DNA of 64,000 bases from NCBI GenBank assembly GCA_963824085.1, contig CAWGNT010000014.1, forward strand, positions 62,001-126,000, given 5' to 3'. Positions within the stretch are counted from its first letter, which is position 1; each line of letters begins with the position of its first letter. Shown piece by piece: positions 51,887-61,210 of the stretch. The stretch is from JARRNE01 sp963824085. Lineage in GTDB: Bacteria; Pseudomonadota; Gammaproteobacteria; Chromatiales; Chromatiaceae. Under the pieces are notes generated by a model that saw only the letters and a program-made list of their open reading frames with translations, searched no databases and had not been told where the DNA came from. Position numbers and translations under genes: made by a program.

Positions 51887-54730
51887 TCAACCACAGGCGC
51901 CGGTTGCTCCGCAGGCCGTACAGAAGTCGCAGCCGTCCTTGCGAATGACGGCATAGCTCCCGCAGTCCGCACAGCGTCGACCGGGCATCATCTTTTGGAC
52001 TCCCTGCGCACGAGGAAGTGGAACAACATTGTCGCCGGTCACCTCCACCAGTCCCATCGGCTCCACCGGATAGCCTTCGGCGTTCAGGATGCCGAGCATG
52101 GCGTAACGATGCAGGAGGAGTGTAGCGATGTACGCGACCGTCGAGGGGTAGACCCGCTGGCGATGCTGCCCCGGCTCCCACGCGAAGAAGTCCCCGCGGG
52201 GCTCTGAATAGTCCGCGATCTGGCGTAGCTTCGCCCCCACCCAGGCGGGATCGATCACCCGCATGTCGAAAGAGAGGCTCTTGCACAGCCCATCTAGCAC
52301 CCGCGGATACACCCCGGACAGCCACAGCGAATAGGGTCGTCGACTGCCGTCCGGGAGGATCAGCTCCTTGACCCCGAGCACGAAGTCGTCGCCGGTCGCC
52401 GAATTCAGCACATCTACCGTCCACGACATGGTCCCGTCGGGTCCGGTCTTCGGCTCCTTGGGGCTCATCAAGGCATCGAGGACAGGTGTGGGGCCGGGTC
52501 GTGCAAAGACCCCAAGCTCCTCGCAGCGGTAGTACACGAGGCGCGCAAAACCGGCCACCAGAGACGGCACTCGAACAGCATCCCCGTCCGGCGGCATCTT
52601 GAGGTCGAAGGCGTCGTCGCCCACCGCCCGCACCAGGCTCTCCAGCTTTCGCGCGAGCCAGCCGCGGTCGTTGGAGCGCATGTCCATGGAGAGGCTCTTG
52701 GCGAGCGCACCGAGTCCGCGCGGCTGCTCCGCACCGTTGACCCACACCTCGAAGGGGTGCGTCTCGCCGTTGGCGATATGACCGACGAAGAGGGCAAAGC
52801 TCCCCAGGGGATGATCCACTAGATAGCACCACGCGGGGTTGCCCCCCGCCGGGCGCGGGCGATGCTGCCAACGCAGACTCGCCAGCGGAGGGTTCGGCAC
52901 CTGCTCGAGGCGCACGCGCCGATCGCGGTCAGACACCAGGTCCTGCCCTGCATCGGCGGCGGCCACCGTCGGTGGCGCGACCGCAAGTACCGCCCCAGTC
53001 ACGGCATTCGGCCGGTAGGTCGCAAGTCCCTTGAGTCCGGCCTGCCAAGCCGCCTGATAAAGCCCCTTGAAGTCATCGAAGGGATAGTCGGCGGGCACGT
53101 TCACCGTCTTGCTGATCGCGCTGTCGATGAAGGGCTGAACCGCCTCGAGCATCCGCATATGGTCCAGTGCCGAGATCTGAAGCGCGGTCACCCACGCGGC
53201 TGGAAGGTGCTCAGTATCGCCGCCCGCATCACGGAAACGCCGGAAGGCGTGATCTTCAACCGCGTACTCCTGGTGGCCCCCGTCGGCGGCGCGCTTGCGC
53301 CGCGTATAGGTCCAGGAGAAGGCCGGCTCGATGCCGTTGCTCGCGTTGTCCGCGAAGGCGAGACTGATGGTCCCGGTGGGGGCGATGGAGAGGAGATGAC
53401 TATTGCGCAGACCATAGTCGCGGATCTCCTCGCGCAGGAACTCCGGCAGCCGTTGCGCAAAGCCTCCAACCAGGTAGCGCTCGGCATCGAAGCGCGGGAA
53501 TGCCCCCTTTTCTCGCGCCAGCGCCACCGAGGCAGCATAGGCCGCATCGCGAATCAGCTCCCCGACCCGCGCGGCGAAGGCCCTGCCCTCCTCGCTGTCG
53601 TAGCGCAACCCGAGCATCACCAGGGTGTCGCCCAGGCCGAGGAAGCCCAGCCCGACCCGGCGCTTGCCAGCGGCCTCTGCGCGCTGCTCGGGGAGCGGCC
53701 AATAGGTGGCGTCCAGCACGTTGTCCAGCATGCGGACGGCCAGCGGCACCAAGTCGGCGAAGCCCGCCTCATCGAAGCGGGCCTCATCGGTAAATGGCTC
53801 CAGCACGAAACGCGTGAGATCGATGCTGCCGAGGCAGCAGCACCCATAGTCCGGAAGCCATTGCTCCGCGCAGGGATTGGTCGCGGTAAGGGCCTCACAG
53901 TAGCCCAGGTTATTGTCCGCATTGGCACGGTCGACGAAGAGCACCCCGGGCTCGGCGTGATCGTAGGTCGAGCGCATGATCTGCTCCCAGAGCTCCCGCG
54001 CCGCGACCGTGCGATAGACCCAGAGTCCGTCTTCACGTTTGCGAGCGCCGGCGGCCTTCAGCCCCTCGGAGGGCTCGGCCGGGTGCACGAGCGGCCACTC
54101 GGAATCGGCCTCCACGGCGGCCATCAGGGCGTCCGTCACCGCGACGCTAAGATTGAAGTTGGTCAGCTCGCCCGGGCGGTCCTTGGCATGGATGAAGCCC
54201 TCGACGTCCGGGTGATCGCAGCGCAGGACCCCCATCTGGGCGCCGCGGCGGGAGCCGGCGCTCTCCACGGTCTCGCACATGCGGTCGAATACCCGCATGT
54301 AGGACACGGGCCCCGATGCCTTGCTCGCGGTTCCCTTGACCCGTGCACCCTGGGGACGGATGCGCGAGAAATCGTAGCCGACCCCCCCGCCCCGGCGCAT
54401 GGTCTCGGCCGCTTGGGCGAGCGCATCCATGATTCCCGGCTTGCCGTCTTCCATGCCGCGCATGGCGTCCCCCACCGGCTGCACGAAGCAGTTGATGAGC
54501 GTGGCATGGATCGCGGTCCCGGCCGCCGAGAGGATGCGTCCAGCAGGGACGAAACCGAGCTCCAGAGCGCCGAAGAACTCCGCCTCCCATGCTCCTGGGT
54601 CAGCCTCCATCACCGAAAGCGCACGCGCCACGCGGCGCTGCACGTCCTCGCGGGTCGTCTCGCCGCCTTTCGCGTATTTCTCCTGGAGTACGTCGAGGGA
54701 AATTTGCTGCATCGGCATCGCTCGCTCCAT
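51887..54730 (-). CDS. nrdJ: Adenosylcobalamin-dependent (class II) ribonucleoside-diphosphate reductase
   Basis: A protein of about 947 residues; MQQISLDVLQEKYAKG at the second or third Met is an alternative start. The RNR barrel shows FVPAGRILSAAGT, GGGVGYDFSRIRPQG, NPCAEQWLPDYGCCCLGSID with the active Cys region, and IAPTGTISLAFADNASN. After about residue 610 there are two TSCPD-like repeats (HPFEVWVNG ... LAKSLSMDM; RPYSLWLSG ... LCKSLSFDM). A Cys4 zinc-ribbon tail (CADCGSY ... CDFCTACG) ends the protein. It makes deoxynucleotides with or without oxygen using B12. No B12 riboswitch was seen upstream. Confidence 0.95.
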   Translation of the reverse strand: MERAMPMQQISLDVLQEKYAKGGETTREDVQRRVARALSVMEADPGAWEAEFFGALELGFVPAGRILSAAGTAIHATLINCFVQPVGDAMRGMEDGKPGIMDALAQAAETMRRGGGVGYDFSRIRPQGARVKGTASKASGPVSYMRVFDRMCETVESAGSRRGAQMGVLRCDHPDVEGFIHAKDRPGELTNFNLSVAVTDALMAAVEADSEWPLVHPAEPSEGLKAAGARKREDGLWVYRTVAARELWEQIMRSTYDHAEPGVLFVDRANADNNLGYCEALTATNPCAEQWLPDYGCCCLGSIDLTRFVLEPFTDEARFDEAGFADLVPLAVRMLDNVLDATYWPLPEQRAEAAGKRRVGLGFLGLGDTLVMLGLRYDSEEGRAFAARVGELIRDAAYAASVALAREKGAFPRFDAERYLVGGFAQRLPEFLREEIRDYGLRNSHLLSIAPTGTISLAFADNASNGIEPAFSWTYTRRKRAADGGHQEYAVEDHAFRRFRDAGGDTEHLPAAWVTALQISALDHMRMLEAVQPFIDSAISKTVNVPADYPFDDFKGLYQAAWQAGLKGLATYRPNAVTGAVLAVAPPTVAAADAGQDLVSDRDRRVRLEQVPNPPLASLRWQHRPRPAGGNPAWCYLVDHPLGSFALFVGHIANGETHPFEVWVNGAEQPRGLGALAKSLSMDMRSNDRGWLARKLESLVRAVGDDAFDLKMPPDGDAVRVPSLVAGFARLVYYRCEELGVFARPGPTPVLDALMSPKEPKTGPDGTMSWTVDVLNSATGDDFVLGVKELILPDGSRRPYSLWLSGVYPRVLDGLCKSLSFDMRVIDPAWVGAKLRQIADYSEPRGDFFAWEPGQHRQRVYPSTVAYIATLLLHRYAMLGILNAEGYPVEPMGLVEVTGDNVVPLPRAQGVQKMMPGRRCADCGSYAVIRKDGCDFCTACGATGACG

Positions 54731-55212
54731 CGTCCATGCGCTCCTTCTCGGTCGGGGGTTGCAACCGGCGGGATCCAGAGCCGCCGCTCCGAAGGGGTCG
54801 GAAGCGACTCCACCACACTCGGTTCCATTTCCGCGCAGAATACGCCCTCCTTCCCCGTTGGCGCGAGATCAGCGGGCCTCGTAGCCTGGATGAAGCGAAG
54901 CGGAATCCAGGGTACCGGCTACCGAGGCTCGGATGGCATCAGCCTCACGGAATTCGGGGCCGGCGTGCAGGGCTGCGCCCACCAGGTGCGTTGCTCTCCA
55001 CCCTGACGACTTCAGCGCTTGCTCGGTTTTGCGAGCGTCCGCGCGGTTAACGGATGGTCATTTCGGTACGCTGACAAACGGCGTATGCGGGCGGAGGCGC
55101 CACCCTGATCAGGCCCGGAGCTTGCTGGTCAAGCGATCCGTGACGCGCGGGCTGAAGGCCTGGAGCCGTTGCACAGCCGCGGATAACACTTGTACATCGA
55201 GGTAGCCTAGTC
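54731..55212. other. Intergenic region with a dispersed gammaproteobacterial repeat
   Basis: About 480 bp upstream of nrdJ. Apart from the repeat at 54881-54915 nothing is recognised. I searched by eye for the cobalamin riboswitch B12 box and did not find it. Confidence 0.5.
54881..54915. repeat. Dispersed palindrome CCTGGAT ... ATCCAGG
   Basis: The string GTAGCCTGGATGAAGCGAAG continues to an ATCCAGG inverted arm. From memory, this element is very common between genes in many gammaproteobacterial genomes. Confidence 0.75.
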
Positions 55213-55431
55213 ATGACTGAGCACAACGGTCCGCGTGATCGACTGACAGATGTCGCCTATGTCCTGCGCCTCCTTTCTTATCTCGACTTGACGACTAGCC
55301 AAGTAACCGAGGACGCCGCCTGCGGCCTGAATGTGATCCACGAGCAGCTTGCAAGCTGGATCGAGGAATCTCAGCACGCATCCCACGACCGAGCTCCGAC
55401 GGACGCGAAGCACCCCCTGTTCGCCTTGTAA
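55213..55431 (+). CDS. Small hypothetical protein
   Basis: 72 residues, beginning MTEHNGPRDRLTDVAYVLRL. The sequence is balanced, mostly helical in character and acidic, with none of the arginine-rich look of shadow frames in this GC-rich DNA. An AGGTAGCC string precedes it loosely as a ribosome site. No family is recognised. It is isolated between nrdJ and marR. Confidence 0.45.
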   Translation: MTEHNGPRDRLTDVAYVLRLLSYLDLTTSQVTEDAACGLNVIHEQLASWIEESQHASHDRAPTDAKHPLFAL

Positions 55432-55694
55432 CAACATCCCGCCGGCGAGGATTCTCGCCACAGCTCCGTTCCGGGGGCGTTCCCTGGCCGAGCGTCGCGC
55501 TGCCACCGACGGCGTTACGCGTGACTTGCTCGCAAAGCGGCCTAACGCTTCTGAGAATAGCCCTTGTTCGCTTCAGTCGAGCGCCCGGACCGCTTCCACG
55601 GATCAGGCACAACCCTCTGCCGTGCGCGCTAGTGCCCTGGAGTGCGCCACCACGACCGCTGGTGACGGGGCCGGCGAATCTCGTCGTCAAGCCC
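55432..55694. other. Intergenic, nothing recognised
   Basis: About 260 bp before the marR promoter; no gene, RNA or repeat identified. Confidence 0.4.
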
Positions 55695-55722
55695 TTGCAA
55701 GAACAAGCGCCGTACATATATT
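55695..55722 (+). promoter_or_regulatory. Putative sigma-70 promoter of the marR-emrAB operon
   Basis: TTGCAA (55695-55700) and TATATT (55717-55722) are separated by 16 bases in an unusually AT-rich patch (55714-55740). That patch would also suit a MarR-type operator for autoregulation, but no clear palindrome could be defined. Confidence 0.5.
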
Positions 55723-55770
55723 AAGCACGGTTATTATCTGCATGTATTCAACTCCCGAGAGTCACTGCCA

Positions 55771-56253
55771 GTGCGACCCATCCAGGATATACCCGCCATG
55801 ACCAATGAGGTCGCGCGGCTGCTGCGAAGGAACTTCAACCGACGCGCCCAACCGCTCGGCCTTACTCAGGTGCAGTGGCGCGCACTCGCGCGTCTCGCGC
55901 GCAACGAAGGTATGCGTCAGGTGGATCTGGCGGAGTCCTTGGAGCTGCAGCCCATGACGGTGGCGCGCCTCATCGACCGCATGGAGGCGGCGGGCTGGGT
56001 GCAGCGGCGCCCCGATCCGACGGACCGCCGGGCCGTGAAGCTGCACCTCACAGGCAAGGCCGAGCCAGTCATCGGCGAGATTCGTGCACTCGCCGTAGAG
56101 ACGCGCACCGAGGCGTTCGCTGGCCTCTCGCCCGCAGCCCTCGAGGCCTTCTACGACACCTTGCACACCATCAAGGAGAACCTGCTGCGGGCCGAAACGG
56201 ACGCTGCCGCCAAGGCGACGCCAGGAAAAGAAAAGAAGTCCGCCCATGTCTGA
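55771..56253 (+). CDS. MarR-family transcriptional regulator
   Basis: About 160 residues from GTG 55771; ATG 55798 is an alternative. The winged-helix domain reads LTQVQWRALARLARNEGMRQ, VDLAESLELQPMTVARLIDR and the wing RRPDPTDRRAVKLHLT. Its stop overlaps the start of the membrane fusion protein gene, so the three genes form an operon. It most likely represses the efflux pump and releases DNA on binding a small aromatic or lipophilic compound. Confidence 0.9.
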   Translation: MRPIQDIPAMTNEVARLLRRNFNRRAQPLGLTQVQWRALARLARNEGMRQVDLAESLELQPMTVARLIDRMEAAGWVQRRPDPTDRRAVKLHLTGKAEPVIGEIRALAVETRTEAFAGLSPAALEAFYDTLHTIKENLLRAETDAAAKATPGKEKKSAHV

Positions 56254-57484
56254 GACCGATTCAACCTGCAAGGAGCTGCGGCAGCAAAGGGAATCGGAAG
56301 CCTCCGCGCTTGCCGGTGCCCGCACTACGTGCACGTCCCTCCCGGCCGACCCATCCGGGCAAGCCTCTCCGCCGACTCTCCCGCCGACCCGCTGGCCGCG
56401 GAGCCGCCGCCGCAGACTGCGGCCCCTGCTGTTTGTCGGTCCGCTGGTGGTCGCCGTCGGCGCCGCCTATCTCTACGTCACGGGGGGGCGCTACGCGGAT
56501 ACCGACGACGCCTACGTCAAGGCCGAGACCGTCCAAATCGCCCCCGAGGTGGACGGACGCATCGTAGATGCGGCGGTAGCCGACAACGCCCAGGTTCAGC
56601 GCGGGGACGTGCTCTTCCGCCTCGACCCGGAGCCGTTCCGTATCGCCCTTGCGCACAAGGAGGCGGAGCTCGCGGACGCGCGCGCAGGCATCGAGAGTCT
56701 CAAGGCCCAGTACCGCCAGAAGCAGGACGAGCTGACCCTCGCCCAGAGTACCGAGGCATACCAGCAGCGCGAGTATCAGCGCCAGCTGGATCTGTCTCCT
56801 AAGCACATGACATCGGCACAGGCGGTCGACACCGCCCGCCACCAGTATGATGTCGCGCACGAGCAGATCGCTGTTCTCGGGCACGAGCTGGCGCAGATCC
56901 GCGCCCGGCTTGCCGGAAATCCCGACATTGCGGTAGAAGCGCATCCCCAATACCTGGCGGCGAAGGCCGCGCGAGACCAGGCGGCTCTGGATCTCGCCCG
57001 CACTGCGGTGCGCGCGCCGATGACCGGGGTCGTCGGCCGGATGCCTCGGGCCGGCGCCTACGCAAAGACGGGTGTTCCCGTGGTAAGCCTGGTCTCCGAC
57101 AACGATCTGTGGATCGAGGCGAACTTCAAGGAGACCGACCTCGCGCACCTGCGCCCCGGCCAGCGCGTCGATATCTCGGTCGACGCCTACCCGGACCACA
57201 GGTGGACGGGCCACGTGCAGAGTCTGAGTCAGTCGACCGGCGCCGAAACCTCCATCCTTCCGGCCCAGAACGCCACCGGCAACTGGGTGAAGGTCGTCCA
57301 GCGCCTGGCGGTGCGGGTCGCCGTCGACCCCGCGCCCGGCGCGCCGCCGCTGCGCGCCGGTATGAGCACCAACGTCGAGGTAGACACGGGCTGGCGCCGC
57401 CCGCTGCCGGAGCTCGTCCGCGCCGCGCTCAGCTGGCTCGGCCGCGCCGGGATGCCCGGGGCGGAAGCCAGGGCGGCACCGTGA
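56246..57484 (+). CDS. emrA: HlyD/EmrA-family membrane fusion protein
   Basis: A protein of 412 residues. A Pro-rich cytoplasmic N-terminus precedes one membrane segment (LLFVGPLVVAVGAAYLYVTG, about residues 62-81). Typical EmrA blocks follow: YADTDDAYVKAETVQIAPEV, GRIVDAAVADNAQVQRGDVL, a coiled-coil hairpin and RAPMTGVVGRMPRAGAYAKT. It bridges the inner-membrane transporter EmrB (next gene) to an outer-membrane channel encoded elsewhere. The stop overlaps the emrB GTG start. Confidence 0.92.
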   Translation: MSETDSTCKELRQQRESEASALAGARTTCTSLPADPSGQASPPTLPPTRWPRSRRRRLRPLLFVGPLVVAVGAAYLYVTGGRYADTDDAYVKAETVQIAPEVDGRIVDAAVADNAQVQRGDVLFRLDPEPFRIALAHKEAELADARAGIESLKAQYRQKQDELTLAQSTEAYQQREYQRQLDLSPKHMTSAQAVDTARHQYDVAHEQIAVLGHELAQIRARLAGNPDIAVEAHPQYLAAKAARDQAALDLARTAVRAPMTGVVGRMPRAGAYAKTGVPVVSLVSDNDLWIEANFKETDLAHLRPGQRVDISVDAYPDHRWTGHVQSLSQSTGAETSILPAQNATGNWVKVVQRLAVRVAVDPAPGAPPLRAGMSTNVEVDTGWRRPLPELVRAALSWLGRAGMPGAEARAAP

Positions 57485-59013
57485 ACGGGGCGCTCGGACC
57501 CGACCAAGGCTCACCCCGACGCGGCCTGATCACAGTCTCCATCATGCTGGCGACCGTGATGCAGGCGCTCGACACCACGATCGCCAATGTTGCCCTGCCC
57601 CACATGCAGGGGTCGTTCTCCGCCTCTCAGGACCAGATCGCCTGGGTCCTCACCTCCTACATCGTGGCCGCCGCCATCATGACGCCGCCAACCGGCGTGC
57701 TGGCTGCGCGCCTCGGCCGCAAGCGACTGTTCCTGTGGGCTGTGGGCGGCTTCACGGTGGCATCCATGCTGTGCGGGGCCGCCACATCGCTCAACGAGCT
57801 CGTCGTCTTCCGCCTGCTCCAGGGGGTGTTCGGCGCCGGACTCGTGCCCCTCTCCCAGGCGGTGCTCCTGGACACCTACCCGCCCGAGCAACACGGATCC
57901 GCTATGGCGCTGTGGGGCGTGGGGGTAATGGTGGGACCCATCCTGGGACCAACCTTGGGCGGCTGGCTTACGGACTCCTACAGCTGGCGCTGGGTGTTCT
58001 ACATCAACATGCCCTTCGGCCTGCTCGCACTGCTCGGCATCCTCGCCTTCGTGCCTGAGACCGAGCGCGACCGCTTCCGCCCCTTCGACCTCTTCGGCTT
58101 CGCGCTCCTGAGCCTCGCCATCGGTGCGCTGCAGCTCATGCTCGACCGCGGTGAGCTCAAGGACTGGTTCGGCTCCGGCGAGATCCTGATCTACGCAGCC
58201 CTCGCGGGTCTGGGCCTGTACATGTTCGTTGTGCACATGCTCACCGCCGAGCGGCCCTTCTTGGACCCCGCCCTGTTCCGCGACCGCAACCTGTGCATGG
58301 GGCTCTTCTTCATCTTTGTGGTCGGCATCGTTCTACTCGCCACCTTGGCGCTGATGCCGCCCTTCCTCCAGGACCTGATGGGCTACCCGGTACTCACGAC
58401 CGGGCTGGTGCTCGCGCCGCGCGGCGTAGGCACCATGGTCGCGATGATTCTGGTAGGCCGCCTCATCGGGCGCATGGATGCGCGCGCCTTCATCGTTCTG
58501 GGACTTCTGCTCACCGCCGAATCGCTGTGGGCCATGGCTGGCTTCACCACCGAGGTGGGCCTGTGGCTCATCGTGCGGACGGGTATCACGCAAGGACTCG
58601 GGCTGGGTTTCATCTTCGTGCCCCTCTCGACCCTCACATTCGCCACCCTGCCGGCGCGGCTGCGCACCGAGGCAGCCGGGCTGTTCAGCCTGATGCGCAA
58701 CATCGGCAGCAGCATCGGTATCTCGATCGTAGTAACCCTGCTCGCGCGCAACACGCAGATCAATCACTCGGTCCTGGCCGAGCACATCTCGCCCCTCAAC
58801 CCGCTGCTCCATGGAGTACTTCCGCCAGGCTGGAGTCTCGACAGCGTGCAAGGTCTCGCCGCCATCAACGCCGAGGTCACACGCCAAGCCGCCACGATCG
58901 CGTATCTCGACGACTTCCGGCTCATGATGTACGTGATGCTGGCAGCGCTGCCCCTGGTAATGGCGCTCCGTCGTCCACCGACCCCGCGCTCGATGCAGGT
59001 CGCCTCCGGGTAA
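57481..59013 (+). CDS. emrB: DHA2-family multidrug MFS transporter (EmrB type)
   Basis: A protein of 510 residues from GTG 57481 (GTGA overlap with emrA). The hydrophobic pattern fits 14 transmembrane helices. DHA2 motifs include LDTTIANVALPHMQGSFSAS, GVLAARLGRKRLFLWAVGGF and MALWGVGVMVGPILGPTLGG. It is a proton-driven exporter of lipophilic compounds in complex with EmrA. Regulation is probably by the upstream MarR protein. Confidence 0.93.
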   Translation: MNGALGPDQGSPRRGLITVSIMLATVMQALDTTIANVALPHMQGSFSASQDQIAWVLTSYIVAAAIMTPPTGVLAARLGRKRLFLWAVGGFTVASMLCGAATSLNELVVFRLLQGVFGAGLVPLSQAVLLDTYPPEQHGSAMALWGVGVMVGPILGPTLGGWLTDSYSWRWVFYINMPFGLLALLGILAFVPETERDRFRPFDLFGFALLSLAIGALQLMLDRGELKDWFGSGEILIYAALAGLGLYMFVVHMLTAERPFLDPALFRDRNLCMGLFFIFVVGIVLLATLALMPPFLQDLMGYPVLTTGLVLAPRGVGTMVAMILVGRLIGRMDARAFIVLGLLLTAESLWAMAGFTTEVGLWLIVRTGITQGLGLGFIFVPLSTLTFATLPARLRTEAAGLFSLMRNIGSSIGISIVVTLLARNTQINHSVLAEHISPLNPLLHGVLPPGWSLDSVQGLAAINAEVTRQAATIAYLDDFRLMMYVMLAALPLVMALRRPPTPRSMQVASG

Positions 59014-59157
59014 GGAACCTCCCGACCATTAACGCTGAGGTAGTCAGCTGACGACGGACGCGCCCTTTAACGTGCGTTGTCCAGTTGGCGGTTTCTCTCA
59101 AATTCTCGACCTCTGCCCCATCCTCAGGAGTAGAAGGACAGCGGAATGGCTGTTCGT

Positions 59158-60522
59158 CTACTTCCCGCTGTCCTCCCGAAATAGTGCCGGCTCGAGATGA
59201 TGGCGGTTAAGCAGCTTGTAGAACTCCGTGCGGTTGCGCTTCGCGAGACGCGCGGCCTGAGCCACGTTGCCGTGCGTGACCTGCATGATCCGCACAAGAT
59301 AGTCCTTCTCGAACTGGCTTTGCGCCTGTGAAAAGGGCAGGATTTCACCGGTCTTCCCGCGCAGTGCACGCTGGACCAGGGATGCCGGTATCAGGGGGGA
59401 GGTCGTCAACACGGCAACCTGCTCCACGGTATTGAGGAGCTGACGCACATTGCCTGGCCAGGGCGCGGTCAGGAGCATCTCCATCGCGTCCTTGGAGAAT
59501 CCGGTCAACGTCTTCTTTAGACGTTTGCGAGCGGCGGCCAGGAAGTGGCTGGCCAGCAGCGGGATGTCCTCGCGCCGCTCCGATAAGGGCGGAACCTCCA
59601 GGGTGACAACGTTGAGGCGGTAGTACAGATCCTCGCGGAAGGTCCCTTCCGTGATGGCGAGGTCGAGGTCGCGGTGCGTGGCCGATATGATTCTCACGTC
59701 TACCGGTACCGTCTGGCTCGATCCGACCGGCCTTATCTCCTTCTCCTGCAGAACCCGCAACAGCTTCGCTTGAAACTCCATCGGCATGTCGCCGATCTCG
59801 TCCAGAAAGAGAGTACCGTCGTTTGCCGTCTGGAAAAGCCCGACGTGGTCATGCATGGCACCGGTAAAGGCCCCCTTGCGATGCCCGAATAGCTCCGACT
59901 CCAGCAATGGCTCGGGGATGGCAGCGCAGTTGACCGGAATGAAGCGCTGCTGACTGCGCGCACTCGCCCGGTGAATCGCTTGAGCCAACAGCTCCTTGCC
60001 GGTCCCGCTCTCGCTCTGAAGCAGGATACTGACGTCGCTTCCGGCTATCGCCTTCGCCTCCCTGAGTAGACCCTCCATGACCGAGCTGCAGGTGATGATC
60101 TCTTGCCGCCAGGCATCCTCCTTATCAACGGCACCGGAAATGCCGGTAGATGAGCTGTGTTGGAGGGCATCATTGACGCACTCGAGTAGGGCGCCGCTAT
60201 CGAAGGGCTTGGTCAGATAGCCGAAGACGCCCTTGCGCGTTGCATCCACCGCGTCCGGAATGTTTCCGTGCGCCGTGAGGATAATGACGGGCAGGGACGG
60301 GTGCCGGTCATGGATGCTGCTGAACAATGCCATGCCGTCCATACCGTCCATCCGCAGGTCGCTGATGACCACATCGGGTTGGCGCGCCAGCAGCCTGCCG
60401 AGGGCTTCTTCCCCACTCTTCGCGGTCGCGACATCAAAGCCGGCACCGCGAAGCCTCATGGAGAGTAGCTTCAGGAGACCGACGTCGTCATCGACCAGAA
60501 GTATCTGTTTCTTTGCGTTCAT
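59158..60522 (-). CDS. glrR: Sigma-54-dependent response regulator (GlrR/QseF type)
   Basis: A protein of 454 residues. The REC domain has its Asp in VVISDLRMDGMDG. The AAA+ domain has Walker A ESGTGKELLAQAIH, the sigma-54-contacting GAFTGA loop and Walker B LFLDEIGDM. The Fis-type HTH is GNVAQAARLAKRNRTEFYKLL. It starts inside the qseG-like gene. In enterobacteria GlrR with GlrK activates the glmY small RNA and rpoE. It is the only sigma-54 activator in this window and thus a candidate for the two sigma-54 promoters near 4.6 and 8.9 kb, though that is speculative. Confidence 0.92.
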   Translation of the reverse strand: MNAKKQILLVDDDVGLLKLLSMRLRGAGFDVATAKSGEEALGRLLARQPDVVISDLRMDGMDGMALFSSIHDRHPSLPVIILTAHGNIPDAVDATRKGVFGYLTKPFDSGALLECVNDALQHSSSTGISGAVDKEDAWRQEIITCSSVMEGLLREAKAIAGSDVSILLQSESGTGKELLAQAIHRASARSQQRFIPVNCAAIPEPLLESELFGHRKGAFTGAMHDHVGLFQTANDGTLFLDEIGDMPMEFQAKLLRVLQEKEIRPVGSSQTVPVDVRIISATHRDLDLAITEGTFREDLYYRLNVVTLEVPPLSERREDIPLLASHFLAAARKRLKKTLTGFSKDAMEMLLTAPWPGNVRQLLNTVEQVAVLTTSPLIPASLVQRALRGKTGEILPFSQAQSQFEKDYLVRIMQVTHGNVAQAARLAKRNRTEFYKLLNRHHLEPALFREDSGK

Positions 60523-61060
60523 CGGCTGGAGGTGTCGGGGTTGGGGCGGGCACGTTGACGGACTGCTCGGTGTGGGTAATGTCTTTCTCGATCTCCTTCA
60601 GCTGTTGAAGCTGCGTGCCCAGCCGCTCGATCTCTTCATCCTTCCGTTGAACCTCTGCGAGCAGCACGTGCAGGAGCTGCGCGAGACCGAGGTCCTCTCT
60701 ATCCTGCCCCGGCGCGGCGTCCAAATACTGTGCGACCAGCGCGCGTGCGCGCTGAAAGTTGACAAAGGCCGTGTCGGGCAGGCACAGAAGCAGCGCCATC
60801 ACCAGCTTGCCTCGCGCGGTTGGGCTCTCCGCCATCTGGGCGCGGACGCGCTCGTACTGCGCCGTCGTCTGCTCCGCCGAGGCGGACATGAGCCACTCGA
60901 AGTAGTGCAGAAGCTCCGGCGAAGCTTCGGTGTTCGCTTGAGCCGTGGCAGGTGGAGGGGATGGTGCCGCTGGAGAGGTGGCCCAAGCGCCGCACGAGTA
61001 GGAGCTTGCGGCCCAGCACGCCAGAAGGAACAGGGGTCTTACGAGGAAAGGTCTATGCAT
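60488..61060 (-). CDS. qseG: QseG-like protein encoded between GlrK and GlrR
   Basis: 190 residues from MHRPFLVRPLFLLACWAASS; an upstream in-frame extension looks spurious. A signal peptide is followed by a Pro/Ala-rich stretch, a helical domain (YFEWLMSASAEQTTAQYERV, GKLVMALLLCLPDTAFVNFQ), a coiled coil (EIERLGTQLQQLKEIEKDI) and a Pro-rich tail. This matches QseG/YfhG, an outer-membrane lipoprotein that interacts with the sensor kinase in enterobacteria. A lipobox is not clear here (possible Cys in SYSCGA). Confidence 0.75.
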   Translation of the reverse strand: MHRPFLVRPLFLLACWAASSYSCGAWATSPAAPSPPPATAQANTEASPELLHYFEWLMSASAEQTTAQYERVRAQMAESPTARGKLVMALLLCLPDTAFVNFQRARALVAQYLDAAPGQDREDLGLAQLLHVLLAEVQRKDEEIERLGTQLQQLKEIEKDITHTEQSVNVPAPTPTPPADERKETDTSGR

Positions 61061-61210
61061 TACGTTGTAGCGAAAGTGTGCGGATTGCTTGGCGGCAGAG
61101 CTTGAGCACCGCTGCCCCAAGACGGTGTTGCGGAAGGTTCTCGGACGGCCTCTTGAGCTCCGTGAGAGACTCGGGGCAAACGAAGAGACCAATACTTTCT
61201 GGTTTCCCCC

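Noticed and set aside
54731..55060. Cobalamin riboswitch upstream of the B12-dependent ribonucleotide reductase
   Set aside because: No B12-box-like sequence or GCCACTG was found on the relevant strand.
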